In this document: one piece after another, positions 50,885 to 62,484 of the stretch
Layout of the letters: each line of letters begins with the position of its first letter
How positions within the stretch are numbered: position 1 is the stretch's first letter
Source of the DNA: Dryococelus australis
Lineage: Eukaryota; Arthropoda; Insecta; Phasmatodea; Phasmatidae
Direction: 5' to 3'
Assembly (NCBI GenBank): GCA_029891345.1
Contig: CM057009.1
Span: 287,504,966 to 287,568,965, forward strand
Length of the DNA stretch: 64,000 nt
The notes under the pieces: model-generated
Told to the model about the DNA's origin: nothing
Databases searched by the model: none
What the model saw: only the letters and a program-made list of their open reading frames with translations
Program-made: the position numbers and the translations under genes

Positions 50885-51905
50885 CATAGCAATGCACTTT
50901 TCCAAACATTGGATGGATGCAGCTGGCATAGAGCATAGCATAGTGCTGTCAACCATCGTGCTAGCTGCATGTAACTGGATAATGATATCATGCCCGACTA
51001 TGATGGGTCGTGTGGCAGATTGTCAGGTGGGTACAATAGTAATTTCTAATGATGACACAGATGGAAGTCTAGCTGTGTAAGGTCTGCTGACATTGGTGGC
51101 AATACCACAGGCCCCCCACGGTCAATCTAAGAGCGAGGGCAGGTGTCATGTAGCAATCGCTGCAGAATGAGCTGGGGCACAATCATGTTCAAACCATTTC
51201 ACCTGGTGCACAGCCAATGGAACATTATCAAGCATTCCAGATAAGATGGAGTCAATAAAGAAACAGTAATAGTGAATATAGCTGCTCGGGGTAGCAATTA
51301 AGGGGTCAAAAAATGTATCTCCATCAATACCAGCACACACATTGATGCTGAATCGCTGTTGTTAGGCACGAACTCGAGTGGCAAGTGGGTTTGCAGGGGC
51401 CCACAAGTGGTGGTTGCAGGAGTTTGCGACACTCGCGTGTGAAATGTGCTTCATCATTCTATAGCATGATGCAACTGACAAAATCCTGGTCCACTTTGTG
51501 TTATTGCTAAAACACAAAAAACTGTACACAGATCAGTTAGCTGGAGAAGCTGCATTGTGGTATTATGGTTTGCGTGGTAGCCCTAATCATACAATACCTG
51601 GTGTACCTTCCACCTTGACAAGTCCATTACACGAGCAAAATCAAGTGCACAAGATACGTACGGGTGCCTAGTGAACAGCCATTAGTGCAGAAATTCTCAA
51701 CCTCCAATGTCCGCACTGTGCGCAGCCTTCCTGCATTCAAGCATGGTGCTGGTCCCATTTGACTAGTTTCCTGGCAACGTAACTCCAACCGGCGAAACAC
51801 ATTTACACTTGGATGCTGTTCGTTGGGGTAGCGGTAAGCATACAATAGTACTATACGCCCCGCTAGGCCGCCAGATGCACCCAAGGCCATTGCAATGTCC
51901 ACTCA
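50885..51905 (-). pseudogene. Mariner-like (DD34D-type) transposase, broken
   Basis: Pieces in order on the minus strand: an N-terminal helix-turn-helix part (RYPNEQHPSVNVFRRLELRC and AGRLRTVRTLEVE, about 51690-51850), LSRWKVHQVLYD, SQTPATTTCGPLQTHLP, FFDPLIATPSSYIHYY, then VPLAVHQVKWFEHDCAPAHS (about 51160-51220, the expected HDGAPAH), DRGGPVVLPPMSADLTQLDF (about 51050-51130, the usual GRGGPxxWPPRSPDLxPLDF) and a C-terminal end near 50885. This pattern is typical of an arthropod Tc1/mariner-superfamily transposase. It contains numerous stops and frameshifts. Terminal repeats could not be fixed. Confidence 0.85.
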
Positions 51906-54900
51906 CTGCATGTGAACTCTACGGCTTCTTTAGCACTACTGAGCTCGGCTTGTTCCCTTACCATATGCCTTACAACCGACGAATTAGTTGCAGCATTGTC
52001 ACATAACCTCACCTTTATGTAATTAGAATACCACGTTTGCTACAGTGGGTTTTGGACCCTTCATGTTTTTCTCATAAACGAAGGACCTTATGCATTTTTA
52101 CCAGGGAGTATTATGTACTTAGTTTTGATCACAGATTCGTGTGGCGCAGTACGTATTCACAACTTGACATCCTGTAAACACATTTCATAACTATTTGACT
52201 ATCTTTCATATCAGCAGCCATTTTTCATAATTACCAGAACGGGGTGGTATATATTCACATGATTTCACTTTTGTACAGCAATTTGTGGATACAATATTTT
52301 GCCCTTTAGCATTTGTAGTACCTAATGCGATTTTGTATTTTTTCACCATTTTTACACCACAATCTCTGTGATCATCCTAAAATCCTCCCCACCATCATGA
52401 ATCATTGCTGATACTGCAAATATTATAAAGTGCTAGTGTAATTATGATTCAGTATGGTCAGTAATGTTGATATACCACATGCCATTTTTACAAAGCCCCT
52501 ACTTACCCATAACAATTGCCACCAAACATGTATAAAGCTGACCACAGTATAATCTTAGTGAAACAATACCGTGTGCAACCATTGCTAAATATAAAGCCAC
52601 GTAAATGTTTTGACTTGCAGATATAAACCAGTAGCTGAATAGTACACGAGACTTGCAGAATTTTTTCTGGGCAAATCTATGTAAAAGGGCATGATAAAAA
52701 AACTGCCATGTACAGTTCATAGTGCCACAAATTTATTATCTGCTATACACAAAACTAAACACTGTAATTAATTTGTTGTTTGACTGCCGTAACTTCATAA
52801 ACAATTTACAGTGAACTCTCAATATCTCTAACTAAATGGACGAGAGGTGGTCCAAGCTATGGTTTGTCCAAGAAACCAATGAGTGATGAGCGGAAAAGGC
52901 AATTAGCTACCTGTCATTACAAATGGACTGTTACTGCTTATACACACACAAAAAGTGACAAGTGAAATGAGGCAGAACAAGATCACGGTTGGCGACAGTA
53001 TGGTTATGCGCTCTCTGCTACACCTCCCGCGTGAACGAGTGAAAGTGAAAGACAAAAGTTATGTGACTGGCAGGCGAGTGAACTGCGTATCAGTTACTGA
53101 AAGTGAGCAGAGCCGACACAATCTTTTTAGCGGCGCATTCTGATAACCCTGGTTGTAATTGATTTCTGCATTCATCTGATGAATGCTCTGAATTACTGAC
53201 CTCATTCTCTCAGCATGACTCTGGGTGTATTGAAATTCAAGATGGTTGGGACAACACTATGAATACTGTGACAGGCCTCCGAGCCTGGAGTTCAGTTAGA
53301 GTTTATGAGTGGCCAAGTTCCCAGCAATAGAGGATACGGCGAGAGAAGTGAGCAGCGGAAGGAAAGTCTGAGATTGCGAATATCAAGCAATGAAGATCGC
53401 GGCTGGCAGGCTGGACTATTGGACTAGATGCGCGAGTGGATGACATTATAAATTATGGAAAACAGAGAGACTGAACACATGTTAATAATGAGTAAGAGTT
53501 TATTGAATGTAACCAACAGAGACAATTAAAGACATAGAGTTGAAACAGACAAATATTGTGCTCACTACTGAATAAAGAGAGTAAAAATGGAGACAGATAA
53601 TTTAATGCTGTAAATAATAGTGAAGTGAATAAATTAAAAATAAAATTTAGTTTCTCTTATTTTTTTATTAAGACCTCATCTGTGCCGCCTTGTTAGGGAC
53701 ATGCTTTCAATTTTTACCTTTTTGTGACTTTTGTAATGTGTATTCCTTTCTCGAATAATATTAGTTGGTCAATGTGGCAAAATTCAGTATTCAGTTTCAG
53801 CATTTTTGTTTTTATTTTGTGATGTACGTGCACTTAACCTCATTAAGTACTTGTTCCATTAATTTTTTGTACTTGTATACAGCTAGAGATGCTGTAATTT
53901 TTCTCTATATATGTGTAATTCGGCAAGATTTTACATTTTATTATTTCCTGTAAGTCCCAAAAAAAAAAGTCTTATTTATCTATTACTATGGTTAGTAATA
54001 TAATTAAAAAGGAGTATAATTAACTTGTATGTCCATTAGCACTCTGTTAAATTATTCTAGTTATAATAAACAATCCGTTAACCAGTGAACCCTTTATTGC
54101 AAAATAATTTTGTCGCCAACCATTTTGTCACTATCTTTGAAAGTTAATCTTGTGTAAGTATACATTTTAGAAATGCGTGTAATGACAAATAATTATCAAT
54201 TGCGTGTAATAAGCAGATTTTAACTAAGGTTTCTAGTTTATAAATTTTAAGTGTAATAAAATGTCACATGTTAGTAAATAATTTTAATGTTATATATCGA
54301 TTGTGCTACTTGAATAGATTATTGGCCATGACTATGTCCGAACACCCCACTTCCTTTCTTCACAACTTGATAATCATATAGGACATTTTGAAAATTTTCT
54401 CTTCTTGCTTGGTTTCCACTATTATGTAGTAGACATCTCTTTTGACTGCGAAAGGTAAGTTTAAGTTGTTGCTTATTTTTCCCATCAATGTTTCTTACAG
54501 TTTGTTGTTGGGGGAAATACTTATTTTGTGTAATAACTGTTCTCGCAGCGGTCGCCGACTACCGCCCTAGACATGAAGCTTTGAGTGCTTTGAATTAGCA
54601 GTTTCACAATAATGTGCGGCATACTCCTTCTGATGTAATTTTCGGCCATCCCAGAGCCGTCCTGGCTGCAGGCGATGCCTGAATACTTCAAACAGGCCAT
54701 TCATTTTATTTCTTCTTAGCATGGAAAATTTGTATGAACACGACCTTGACATTGAAACATAGTTTTTGGACTCTGCTTCCGCTTGTAGCCCCTTTCATAG
54801 ACTTTGTTAAATTTATGTAATTTGCTTAATTATTTCGCCATGTCAAGAAAGTTCAGAATGTAATTAAAAATAAAGATATAACTTTCTTTGAATAAGGACC

Positions 54901-55320
54901 TGTGCTCTTCACACAACCTTTCTCGGCTAAATGGCAGTGTGTAACTTTGTCTTCTCAAATAGGAAAATGATTTTTGGAATGTTTGCTCAGTATCCATATT
55001 TGTTGTTTATTGAAAATCTAGTAGACATTATAATAATTATGAAATGGGTTTTACAAAACATGTGCAACTGAAATGAGATGCATACAAATGAAATAAATTT
55101 TACAGATATAATATATTTAATGCCTGATGATGTGGAAACCTAATTTTATATACGCAAAACACAGAATTATAATAAATCTTGTTGTCCTTCCTCCGAAGTA
55201 AAGCCTTCATTACTTTTTAAAATGGTAACTCGTAACCTGAGTCAATAAACCATAGTGAAAAATAATTTCACTACTTACAAAGTGTCGTATGTGTGATACG
55301 TTATAAGCTCAATTATTGAA
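51906..55320. other. Mostly unassigned; pogo-type end at 52809
   Basis: At 52809 the sequence CAGTGAACTCTCAATATCTC directly follows TA, a pogo/Tigger-type terminus with no partner found. Positions 52930-53460 are GC-richer. A minus-strand frame at 54567-54752 has no recognisable motif. The right part may belong to the 5' LTR of the gypsy-like fragment. Confidence 0.45.
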
Positions 55321-55580
55321 CATATTATTTTTTAAATTCGCTATGCTGTGCTGAATACTAGTTCAGCCCTCCCTTTTGCTTTTACTAACCCAATACTGCA
55401 CACTCGTCCCGACTTGTTTTCGCGGCACGCTTCGCTTCTTGTGTTGTGCTGCCTAGTTTACTTTGAGTTCTGTGAGGGGCAGATTTTCTACCCCCTGTGG
55501 AAGTGCGGTGAGTTGGGTAGTTATAGCACACATTCCTCACAAACTTTGATATGTCCATCAGGCATCCTCGCATGTAACAC
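55321..55580 (+). mobile_element. Probable end of a 5' LTR (gypsy-like)
   Basis: The sequence just before the primer-binding site is GC-richer than the flank and ends CATGTAACAC, fitting an LTR terminus ending in CA. An AATAAA at about 55244 could be an LTR polyadenylation signal or belong to flanking DNA. The left boundary is not determined and no second LTR was found. Confidence 0.4.
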
Positions 55581-55598
55581 TGGTGTCAGAAGTGGGAT
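55581..55598 (+). other. Retrotransposon primer-binding site
   Basis: TGGTGTCAGAAGTGGGAT is complementary to a tRNA 3' end (CCA plus a leucine-type acceptor), the classic position just inside a 5' LTR. It sits 1-2 bases after the LTR end and about 140 bp before the gag-like frame. Confidence 0.8.
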
Positions 55599-55734
55599 GG
55601 AGACGATTATTAATTGTAAATAAAGTTAGAATATAGGCAAGTAGTTACTGACTTTCAAACCAATAAATTAGTTATAGCTGTTCGTGAAAATAAGTGAATG
55701 TTTTGTACAACTAATACAGTGAATGTTAACTATG

Positions 55735-56490
55735 AAAATGTCTGTAGAACTGGAAGCACTGTGGTCATTAATTAAGGGGTTAGGTAGCCAGAAGGTTAGT
55801 GTGAGCGCAAGTGTGAATAGCTTGAAAGATATAACTAACCACGTAAGTAGTGTGAAAAATAATGTACATGATATTGGAAATACCCAAATTAGTAGTGTGA
55901 ATGAAACTGTAAATATCCAAATTAGTTCTGTGATTGAAACTGTAAATAGTGTAAATGAGAATATAGACAGGAAAATTGACTGTAAATTAAAATGTATACA
56001 GGAAAATAGGGATCGTTAGCAAGTTGGTGAATACAAGAGTTGACTGTGTACATGAAAAAGTGAATAGTGTAACTGAAAGGATGGACAGCATCGAGAGTGA
56101 ACTGAAACAGAAGATCAGTTCATTAGAGAAGGAACTGCAAGAATCTCTTTAACAACAATGTTTCACCTTCACAACATCACGAGCCGAGAAAAGAGAGAAA
56201 TCAGTAAAATTCTTAACCAACGCAATCGCCTCAGAGAATAGCTAGCAGATTTGCAGCATTGGTGGCGCACAGCCAGCAGTTGGGAAGGGGGTCTAAGGCC
56301 AGCCCCTTACAATGGCCAGACTTCATGGCGAAAGTACCAACAACAGTTTGAAATGGTTGCTCCCATAAATGGCTGGACAACCGAACAGCAGGCTTACTAC
56401 CTCGCTGCTATACTGAGAGGTCCTGCACTGAGCATACAATCTCTGCCACAGCGCCAACTGGAGTACCCAACACCGGTGTTGCCCATGAAG
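55735..56490 (+). pseudogene. Ty3/gypsy-like gag, truncated and broken
   Basis: An opening frame from an ATG at 55735 gives a Ser/Val/Asn-rich coiled-coil-like N-terminal part of about 95 residues with heptad-like repeats, ending in a stop at 56017. After further stops, a conserved capsid-like block follows at about 56275-56460, with the typical aromatic/Trp pattern of insect gypsy gag (PYNGQTSWRKYQQQFE, then LAAILRGPALS). Similarity ends abruptly near 56480. No nucleocapsid zinc knuckle, protease, RT or integrase is present. The element is a 5' remnant that cannot encode particles or replicate. Confidence 0.75.
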
Positions 56491-57735
56491 CTTAGTTTTA
56501 GTGCCTTAAACCTTTGTTCGGCCATGTTAGCTGCAATAGTTTATGTATGTACTGGAACCTTTTCTTTTGTTTGCTCCTCCAGTGTTAGTACTCTCATCTC
56601 CATCGGACTCGCGACCCTGGAGATTTTCAATACCGTAATTCTCTACCATGTACTTAGAGTACTTTTGCCACTTCAGCCAGGGTTTATCTGAAATCTGGTG
56701 CATCTCGCTACTCACTAGTGTCCAAACCACATTAAAACAATATCTTGTTATGTATAACTGTGATTGGTTTATTTTCTATCTGCTACATTTTTTTTCACAT
56801 CACTGTTACTGATACCCAATGTAAAAGGTTCGCACCTATGGACTCCCCACAAACACATCTACGGCAGGATTGGCAAAATCTTAGTTTTTTCAACAAAGAA
56901 TGGGTTTTTGTTTCCTTCAGATTTTGTTAAACAGTTAATTTTATTAATAACATATTTTAAAATATATCTAATAATTGTATTTTTGGATATTTAATTAATG
57001 CAGACACTGTGGAATTTCTTGAAATCCAGTGGTATCTGCTGCATTAAAAGCACTGTTACTAAAAAAAAATATTTTTTTTGCAAGGATGATGAGCAAGATG
57101 GTGTAAAGGTTGAAGGCAGTGCTGTAAACACAATTTTTGATTCTTTGGTGTTACCTTAACTCAAACTAAGAAACTGTGATGGCAGATGTGGGTGTATGTG
57201 TTTAATTAGATGCAAGACATAGTCATGGACATAATGTTCAGACATAAGAACTGGGAGAGAAAGATTACAAATTTCTACAAATAGGAAAACAGTAAGACAT
57301 TTGAGTTTGTAACCAATCAATATTTGTTAACTAAAGTTTAAATACCTGTCAATAAGTAAGAGAAAATGCTGCATGTAGAAACAGAACATGTTGTCAGTGT
57401 TAATATTTAATGTATTGTCTTTCAATCAAACACAAGTATTAAACCCATTCCTATACTACATCTTCCCCTCAAATAACATGCCCATCTAGTTCACATCACA
57501 CACAATATCTCAGATACCCAGGATTTTTAATCAGACGTCCAGGGTGATCCATCACATTGTCATGAGTATTTCCACTTTGTGATGCTTCTATCTTACATAC
57601 TTGGCAACTTAAAGAAAAATGTCGAAAAATGAAGTAATGTTTTGTCTGCAACCATTTTAGTCTACCACAGATATCCAATGATTGTTATAAATTTTTTTAT
57701 AATAATTACTCCAACTTACCTGATACTCTTGCCCC

Positions 57736-57791
<56 letters not shown>

Positions 57792-58079
57792 ACTCCCCTT
57801 GAATGCCCATCTATAGTCTCTAAATGCCACAGTATAATTAAAAAGGTTAAACTTTACACTTAAGTGATTCTGCACATTACCTTGATGCATGCCACACTAA
57901 TACGCAGTGCGACTACACATACTACTTGTACACATACTTCACCCCATCAGCGAGCGCTGAGAGCCTTGGGGTAAAGTCTAAAGCGGCGTACATTTATTCT
58001 AGTGATTACAGGGTTGATTCTACACGTTGGACAACTACAGACATAGAAAATAATTAACGTTTTTAATTATGGAAATTGT
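56491..58079. other. Nothing recognised apart from the A run
   Basis: AT-rich. Apart from the 52-base homopolymer at 57738-57789, no gene or element is recognised. Short frames here lack support. Confidence 0.5.
57738..57789. repeat. A52 homopolymer
   Basis: Fifty-two consecutive A residues preceded by TTGCCCCCT. On the minus strand it reads as poly-F. It could be the tail of a retroposed copy inserted on the plus strand, but no gene-derived sequence was recognised to its left, and assembly error is possible. Confidence 0.9.
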
Positions 58080-58810
58080 ACTGCCTGCCCAGAGTTTGAC
58101 GCTGTTACCCCCCCCCCCCCTCGACCGGAGTGTTTTACCATGGACCAGCTGACACCAATAAGAAAGTTGAAAGAGTTACTACAGGATCACAGTACCCCTG
58201 TGTCCAATGATGTCACAGCCGCCGAGCCTCTAGAATAGGTGGTTAACTTATCAGCCTCCACCCAGGGTGATAAGAAAAGTGTGTCGCTGCACACTACCCT
58301 GAAATAATCTACTCCTGTAGGCTAGTAACCCCCTCTCCCCTGTGAGAGCCCCGAAGCTAAGAGTTAGACTATATAAGGAATCCTGAAAATGCTTTTGCCA
58401 GAGTTTATCGGCCCGCCAACTGCAAAGGTTGGAAGACTCTCCTGGGTCTGGACAAAACCTTCACCTCATCCAGCTTGAAGAAGGCCAGCCTTCCTCCAGC
58501 AGCCTGAGAAGGCTCTCCACCACCTCCAGTTCCGGCAAACCTGCACCCCTCACCGCAGTCATTCCTTGCCTCCCGCAGTAGTAGGCAGTCACGACGTCTC
58601 CTCTGGAGACCCATCTGATAACGCGCTGTTAATTGTGATGTTTAGTACTTTCGGAGTTTGCTTGTTTGGAGAAAATTCATACAGGGTCGCCTTCACCTGG
58701 TGTAAAATTATAATTAATAATTATAATTGGTTTATAGATTATAAAAGAACTGGCTCCCCAGTGTTTTTTCAAGCATCAATAAAACACAACGATAAACTCT
58801 AATCTTGTGA
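58080..58810 (+). other. Possible solo LTR or retroelement remnant
   Basis: A C run (58110-58121) is followed by an ATG-initiated 32-codon frame (58140-58238, MDQLTPIRKLKELLQD...), a TATA-like GACTATATAAGG at 58367-58378, a GC-richer leader and AATAAA at about 58778. That promoter-to-polyA layout over ~700 bp is LTR-like. No duplicate copy or target duplication was seen; a host promoter is an alternative. Confidence 0.3.
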
Positions 58811-60997
58811 GGTAGTCATTTACGCATCCTTAATCATTTTAATTTTAATTAATTTCATTTAGGGCACAACAGCAAAGCTAACCTTTTACTGTGGAATAAG
58901 TGTCAGTGCGCAGAACCCCTCAGGATCACAGCGCCTACAAAGGCTTTAGTCTCCAAAGACATACTGGGATTCCTGGGAGTGTCCGGTATGTCCGTGCTTG
59001 CCTGCGGTACCATTCTGTCTCTAGTCTGTCATTTCTCCATGTCTGTGCCTCGGGAGTGAGTGTAAGATACTCCCACGAGCGCTGAACTATGGCGGCTAAG
59101 GAGAAGAGTGAGACCAACCAATACATTAATGAAAAGGGCCTCAGTTAGAGAGAAAGAAACTTTGCAATATAACATTAGTTTGGTAAGTTAATTTTCATAA
59201 ATTTAGACGACTATAAAGGGAGGAGGACTGTTTAGCAGAAATCGTCATCGAGCATTTATACCAGAGTGGGATACATCAAAATGTTTTTTACACAGCATAC
59301 AAAATGCTCAGAATTTATCCTGTCCAGTTCTCAGCCATGTTCACCCCTCCTCATCCACCCACATCTCCTGGACGTGGCACTTACCCGGCATCTTGTAAAC
59401 AATGGAAGTAACTAACACTACTACAAAGGAATTATTCATGTTTTCAGCAAACATACTCTGGTTAAACCAGACTGCAATGTACAACCACTTAAGATATCAA
59501 TAGTTTTTGCTTTCAAAATCTCGAGGCTTATGGACTGTTATAAATCACTTACTAGAAAACAATATTTTAAAAACATGTGCACGCAACTGACTGTACTCAT
59601 CAAACACAAGTGCGGAAAACATTATCATCAGTTTCTAGCATTAGCACAACCAACGATCTTTGAAACACACACATACAAATTACTGCTCATATTTCCACCA
59701 GGTTTACAATGAAATTCACTAAAAACCAAGTAAGTGGTTGTAAACCAAAAGTGCAAATATAAATTACACCAACTGTTAATTCTTTAATAATTAGGTGGAA
59801 TAATGTGGCATTTTCCAGGTACAACATGACAAACAGGTATGCTTCATCAAATAGCTGTTCTGCCGGCAAAGAAAACCATATTTGTAAATATGAGTCCCAT
59901 TGTATGCACATTTCCCTCATGTAACATTCCAACCTGTTTAGCATCGTTATGGCCAAATAATACAGTTCAGGAAGATGTTATTTTATTGTACAGGAGGGGG
60001 AAACATTAGTTTAACTTCTTTCGTGAAGTTGCATTGTTTTACATCTCTTCTTACTCTGTAGAAATTTAAGTTTTTTGACAAAGTAGTGCATAATTTACCT
60101 TGTATAGATATAACGTTCAAATTATTGCGACTTGGAATGTTTGAACTTTAACGAAACAATAAAACACGAAAAACATTACGTAGTTTGTTCCACTACGAGA
60201 AATATGCACAATTATTTTTAAGGAGTTAACCTTACATGTAAAAGTCGTTAACTTTAACACAAAGTAACTGATCACTTAAAATAACTTTTAAATAACAAAA
60301 CAAACTGTAAAAAGGATGCTTTTTAGGGCAAAGTGCATTTAAGACACAAACGACAGTCTCGGAAAAAAAAAACTTATAGTTTATTCCCAACTGCGAAATC
60401 CTGACCACTGCCATACCTTGGCAATAATTTTGTGAAAATCACTTTTGTCTGCCACTGAAAACTGAATAATTTTATTTGCACACCCATTCATTTTGTACTA
60501 CACTCCACCAGTTTCTTGTAAAAAAAAAAAAACTTACACTGAAACTTAAATATATAGAATGGTTATACTGGCAAGTCTGCCATTTTATGAAGAGTTAAAC
60601 ACAAGCAATTATTACATTTAATTCAAAAAGTTGTACTAAGAGAGCGCTTACAACCAAATAAGGTTAACAAAATGTACAAAAATAATTAATTGCTGCAGAT
60701 TACACATCATGGAAACAGCAGCTCCACAGACTACTACAGCACGATAATGTACTCGCATAAACATTTTTTGAGGACGGAGCTGGAACACAAAATGAGTTCA
60801 CAGCCTTCACCAGGATGGAAACGTTTCACAGTTTATCCATGTTCTGCCCCACCAGCTTAAATATTTTTTTCAAGACAATGCAATGTCTATAAAAAAATTG
60901 TATGCTATCTTTAAAACAAAATTTACACAAATAAAGTTGTAAACATGTTCTAAATTATAAAATCTTATGCTGCATACTTTCCCATAGTCATAGCCAA
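58811..60997. other. Unassigned; CpG-richer patch at 58900-59110
   Basis: The patch 58900-59110 has about nine CpG and ends in ACTATGGCGGCTAAG with a GTGAGA donor-like site 19 bases after the ATG. On the minus strand, 59780-59940 stays open in one frame after a CTAAACAG acceptor-like sequence (MREMCIQWDSYLQIWF...). Neither can be assigned to a gene. Confidence 0.35.
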
Positions 60998-61180
60998 TTA
61001 TATAAAGTATATCTTAACAGCTGGAACACGCCGCGAAATAGGGCAAAACATTCGTGACAACATATCTTTTGTAAGAAATGCTTGAACTAAGATGTTCATA
61101 ATGCATGTGATGCAATATTGCTCTGGAACTTCGCCACCAGCTTCCGACACGAAGTGGAAAAAATCCCTCTCAGTGCTCAT
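60998..61180 (-). CDS. Hypothetical 60-residue frame, possible first exon
   Basis: An ATG at 61180 opens MSTERDFFHFVSEAGGEVPE and the frame runs 60 codons to a TAA, with YCITCIMNILVQAFLTKDML as a hydrophobic helix-like segment. The surrounding 61000-61300 is GC-richer than the neighbours. An upstream ATG four bases earlier (ATGAATGAGC) starts a short overlapping frame. I do not recognise the protein; it might be a TE relic or the first exon of a minus-strand gene. Confidence 0.2.
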   Translation of the reverse strand: MSTERDFFHFVSEAGGEVPEQYCITCIMNILVQAFLTKDMLSRMFCPISRRVPAVKIYFI

Positions 61181-61834
61181 TCATTCAGTGCAACTCGCAA
61201 TTGAAATACGAGAATAAGATTACGAGTAGAGCGAGTTCCGGTAATTGGAACAAGCAACACTCGGCCAGTGCACATAGAGTGCAGTCCAGAGCAGTAATTG
61301 GAATACAATACAAGTTGATACAGTACATTTCCAATGAGAGTGCCTATTGTTTACATGCTTAGTACGTTGGTCACAATGTCTGTTTTTAGTATCAAAACAA
61401 AGAGACGAATGTGGCGGCCTTCAGAGCAAAATTACGACCCATGATGCTCATACACAAGAAAGCTTGTACGTTTGCTACCCACTAGGTGTGAAATGGTCCC
61501 ACTGTAGTTGTACATACACAAGAATTCTTGAACGCTTGGTAATATTACTGCCTGGCAGTCGATCGATTTTGTACTCTACGCCCACAAAGAGACTAATAGA
61601 GGTTGACTCCCACGGGAAGGGGTGGAAGAAAGACATTCCAGCCTTATTTCAGATAAGGAAAGTGAGAAGGGGTGGGGGGAGAGAGAGACTGTTACCAGAT
61701 GCTTTTGCTGTATCTTGGAACCACAGAAAATTTAGGTCTCGCAAAAAAAGGTGACCACATCTCAACTACCGTGACTTTACCAGGACTTCCATGACCCTCT
61801 CCTAAATTCCGTGACTGATAGACGCCCTGCTAAA
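61181..61834. other. Unassigned, with dispersed repeat at 61755-61815
   Basis: The 135-codon plus frame at 61347-61754 begins at an in-frame ATG but has no recognised motif. A CCGTGACTTTACCAGG / TTCCGTGACTG pattern at 61755-61815 belongs to the same loose family as 3245-3305 and 38085-38165. Confidence 0.4.
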
Positions 61835-61980
61835 GGCTGTTCACGATAAAGTGAGCACTTTTGAAACCAACCTTAGAAAAAATCACTGCCCTTGCCTGCA
61901 TATATTTTAATGGGCACCCTGAGTGTCATATGCACAGTATGATGGATGGGATGTAGTTCCGTATCTTAAGGGCCGACTCG
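61835..61980 (+). repeat. MITE relative, one end only
   Basis: Begins GGCTGTTCACGATAAAGTGA then GCACTTTTGAAA and matches the 44195 copy over about 145 bp with small indels. Its right terminus is not found. Confidence 0.65.
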
Positions 61981-62484
61981 ATCGACAGGAACAGTATGCA
62001 AGCGATAGGGATTTCAATGCTAAATTGTAGGTGAAATTACATTCAGTTTACATGATTAAGCATTAAATCAAAAACCATAATACAAGTTTTGAAAACGACA
62101 AACCCGCTGCAAGATGAAAACAATACCTTCGTTACTGAAAGTACGTTATATCACAAGACTAAATATTAAATCTGCTGCACGTTACAGGCTATGCAGTTTA
62201 ATGGTTAAAAATAGTGTAGCGAACCCAGTTACTATGAAACAATGAAAAAAGTCAGTGGTGGCATAACTGTATATCTTATTGGAAGGACGTAATACATCAG
62301 GACGTAAACGAAATATTCGCGAAGTAATGGGTGATGTGTTGGAATGTGCGCACGCACTGAGAGAAAAGCGGGGAAGTAGGGCGGGCTGGCATAGTTGCCA
62401 CGTGTCACAGTGCCAACCAATCGGCCTTGAGCAATTATGCTCGGGAACATCTGTAATCCCAGCAGAGCTCCAAGAAGTTGATGG
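61981..62484. other. Unassigned, promoter-like motifs near 62380-62430
   Basis: Within 50 bases there is a GC-box-like GGGCGGGC, a CACGTG E-box and an inverted or direct CCAATC motif. No transcription start or exon could be tied to it. Confidence 0.3.

Noticed and set aside
56251..56691. 146-codon plus frame as one intact protein
   Set aside because: Only the first ~75 codons resemble gypsy gag; the rest is unrelated sequence read through beyond the truncation point.
61347..61754. 135-codon plus frame as a gene
   Set aside because: Longest single frame after the gypsy fragment, but composition is irregular, no motif is seen and it abuts a dispersed repeat.
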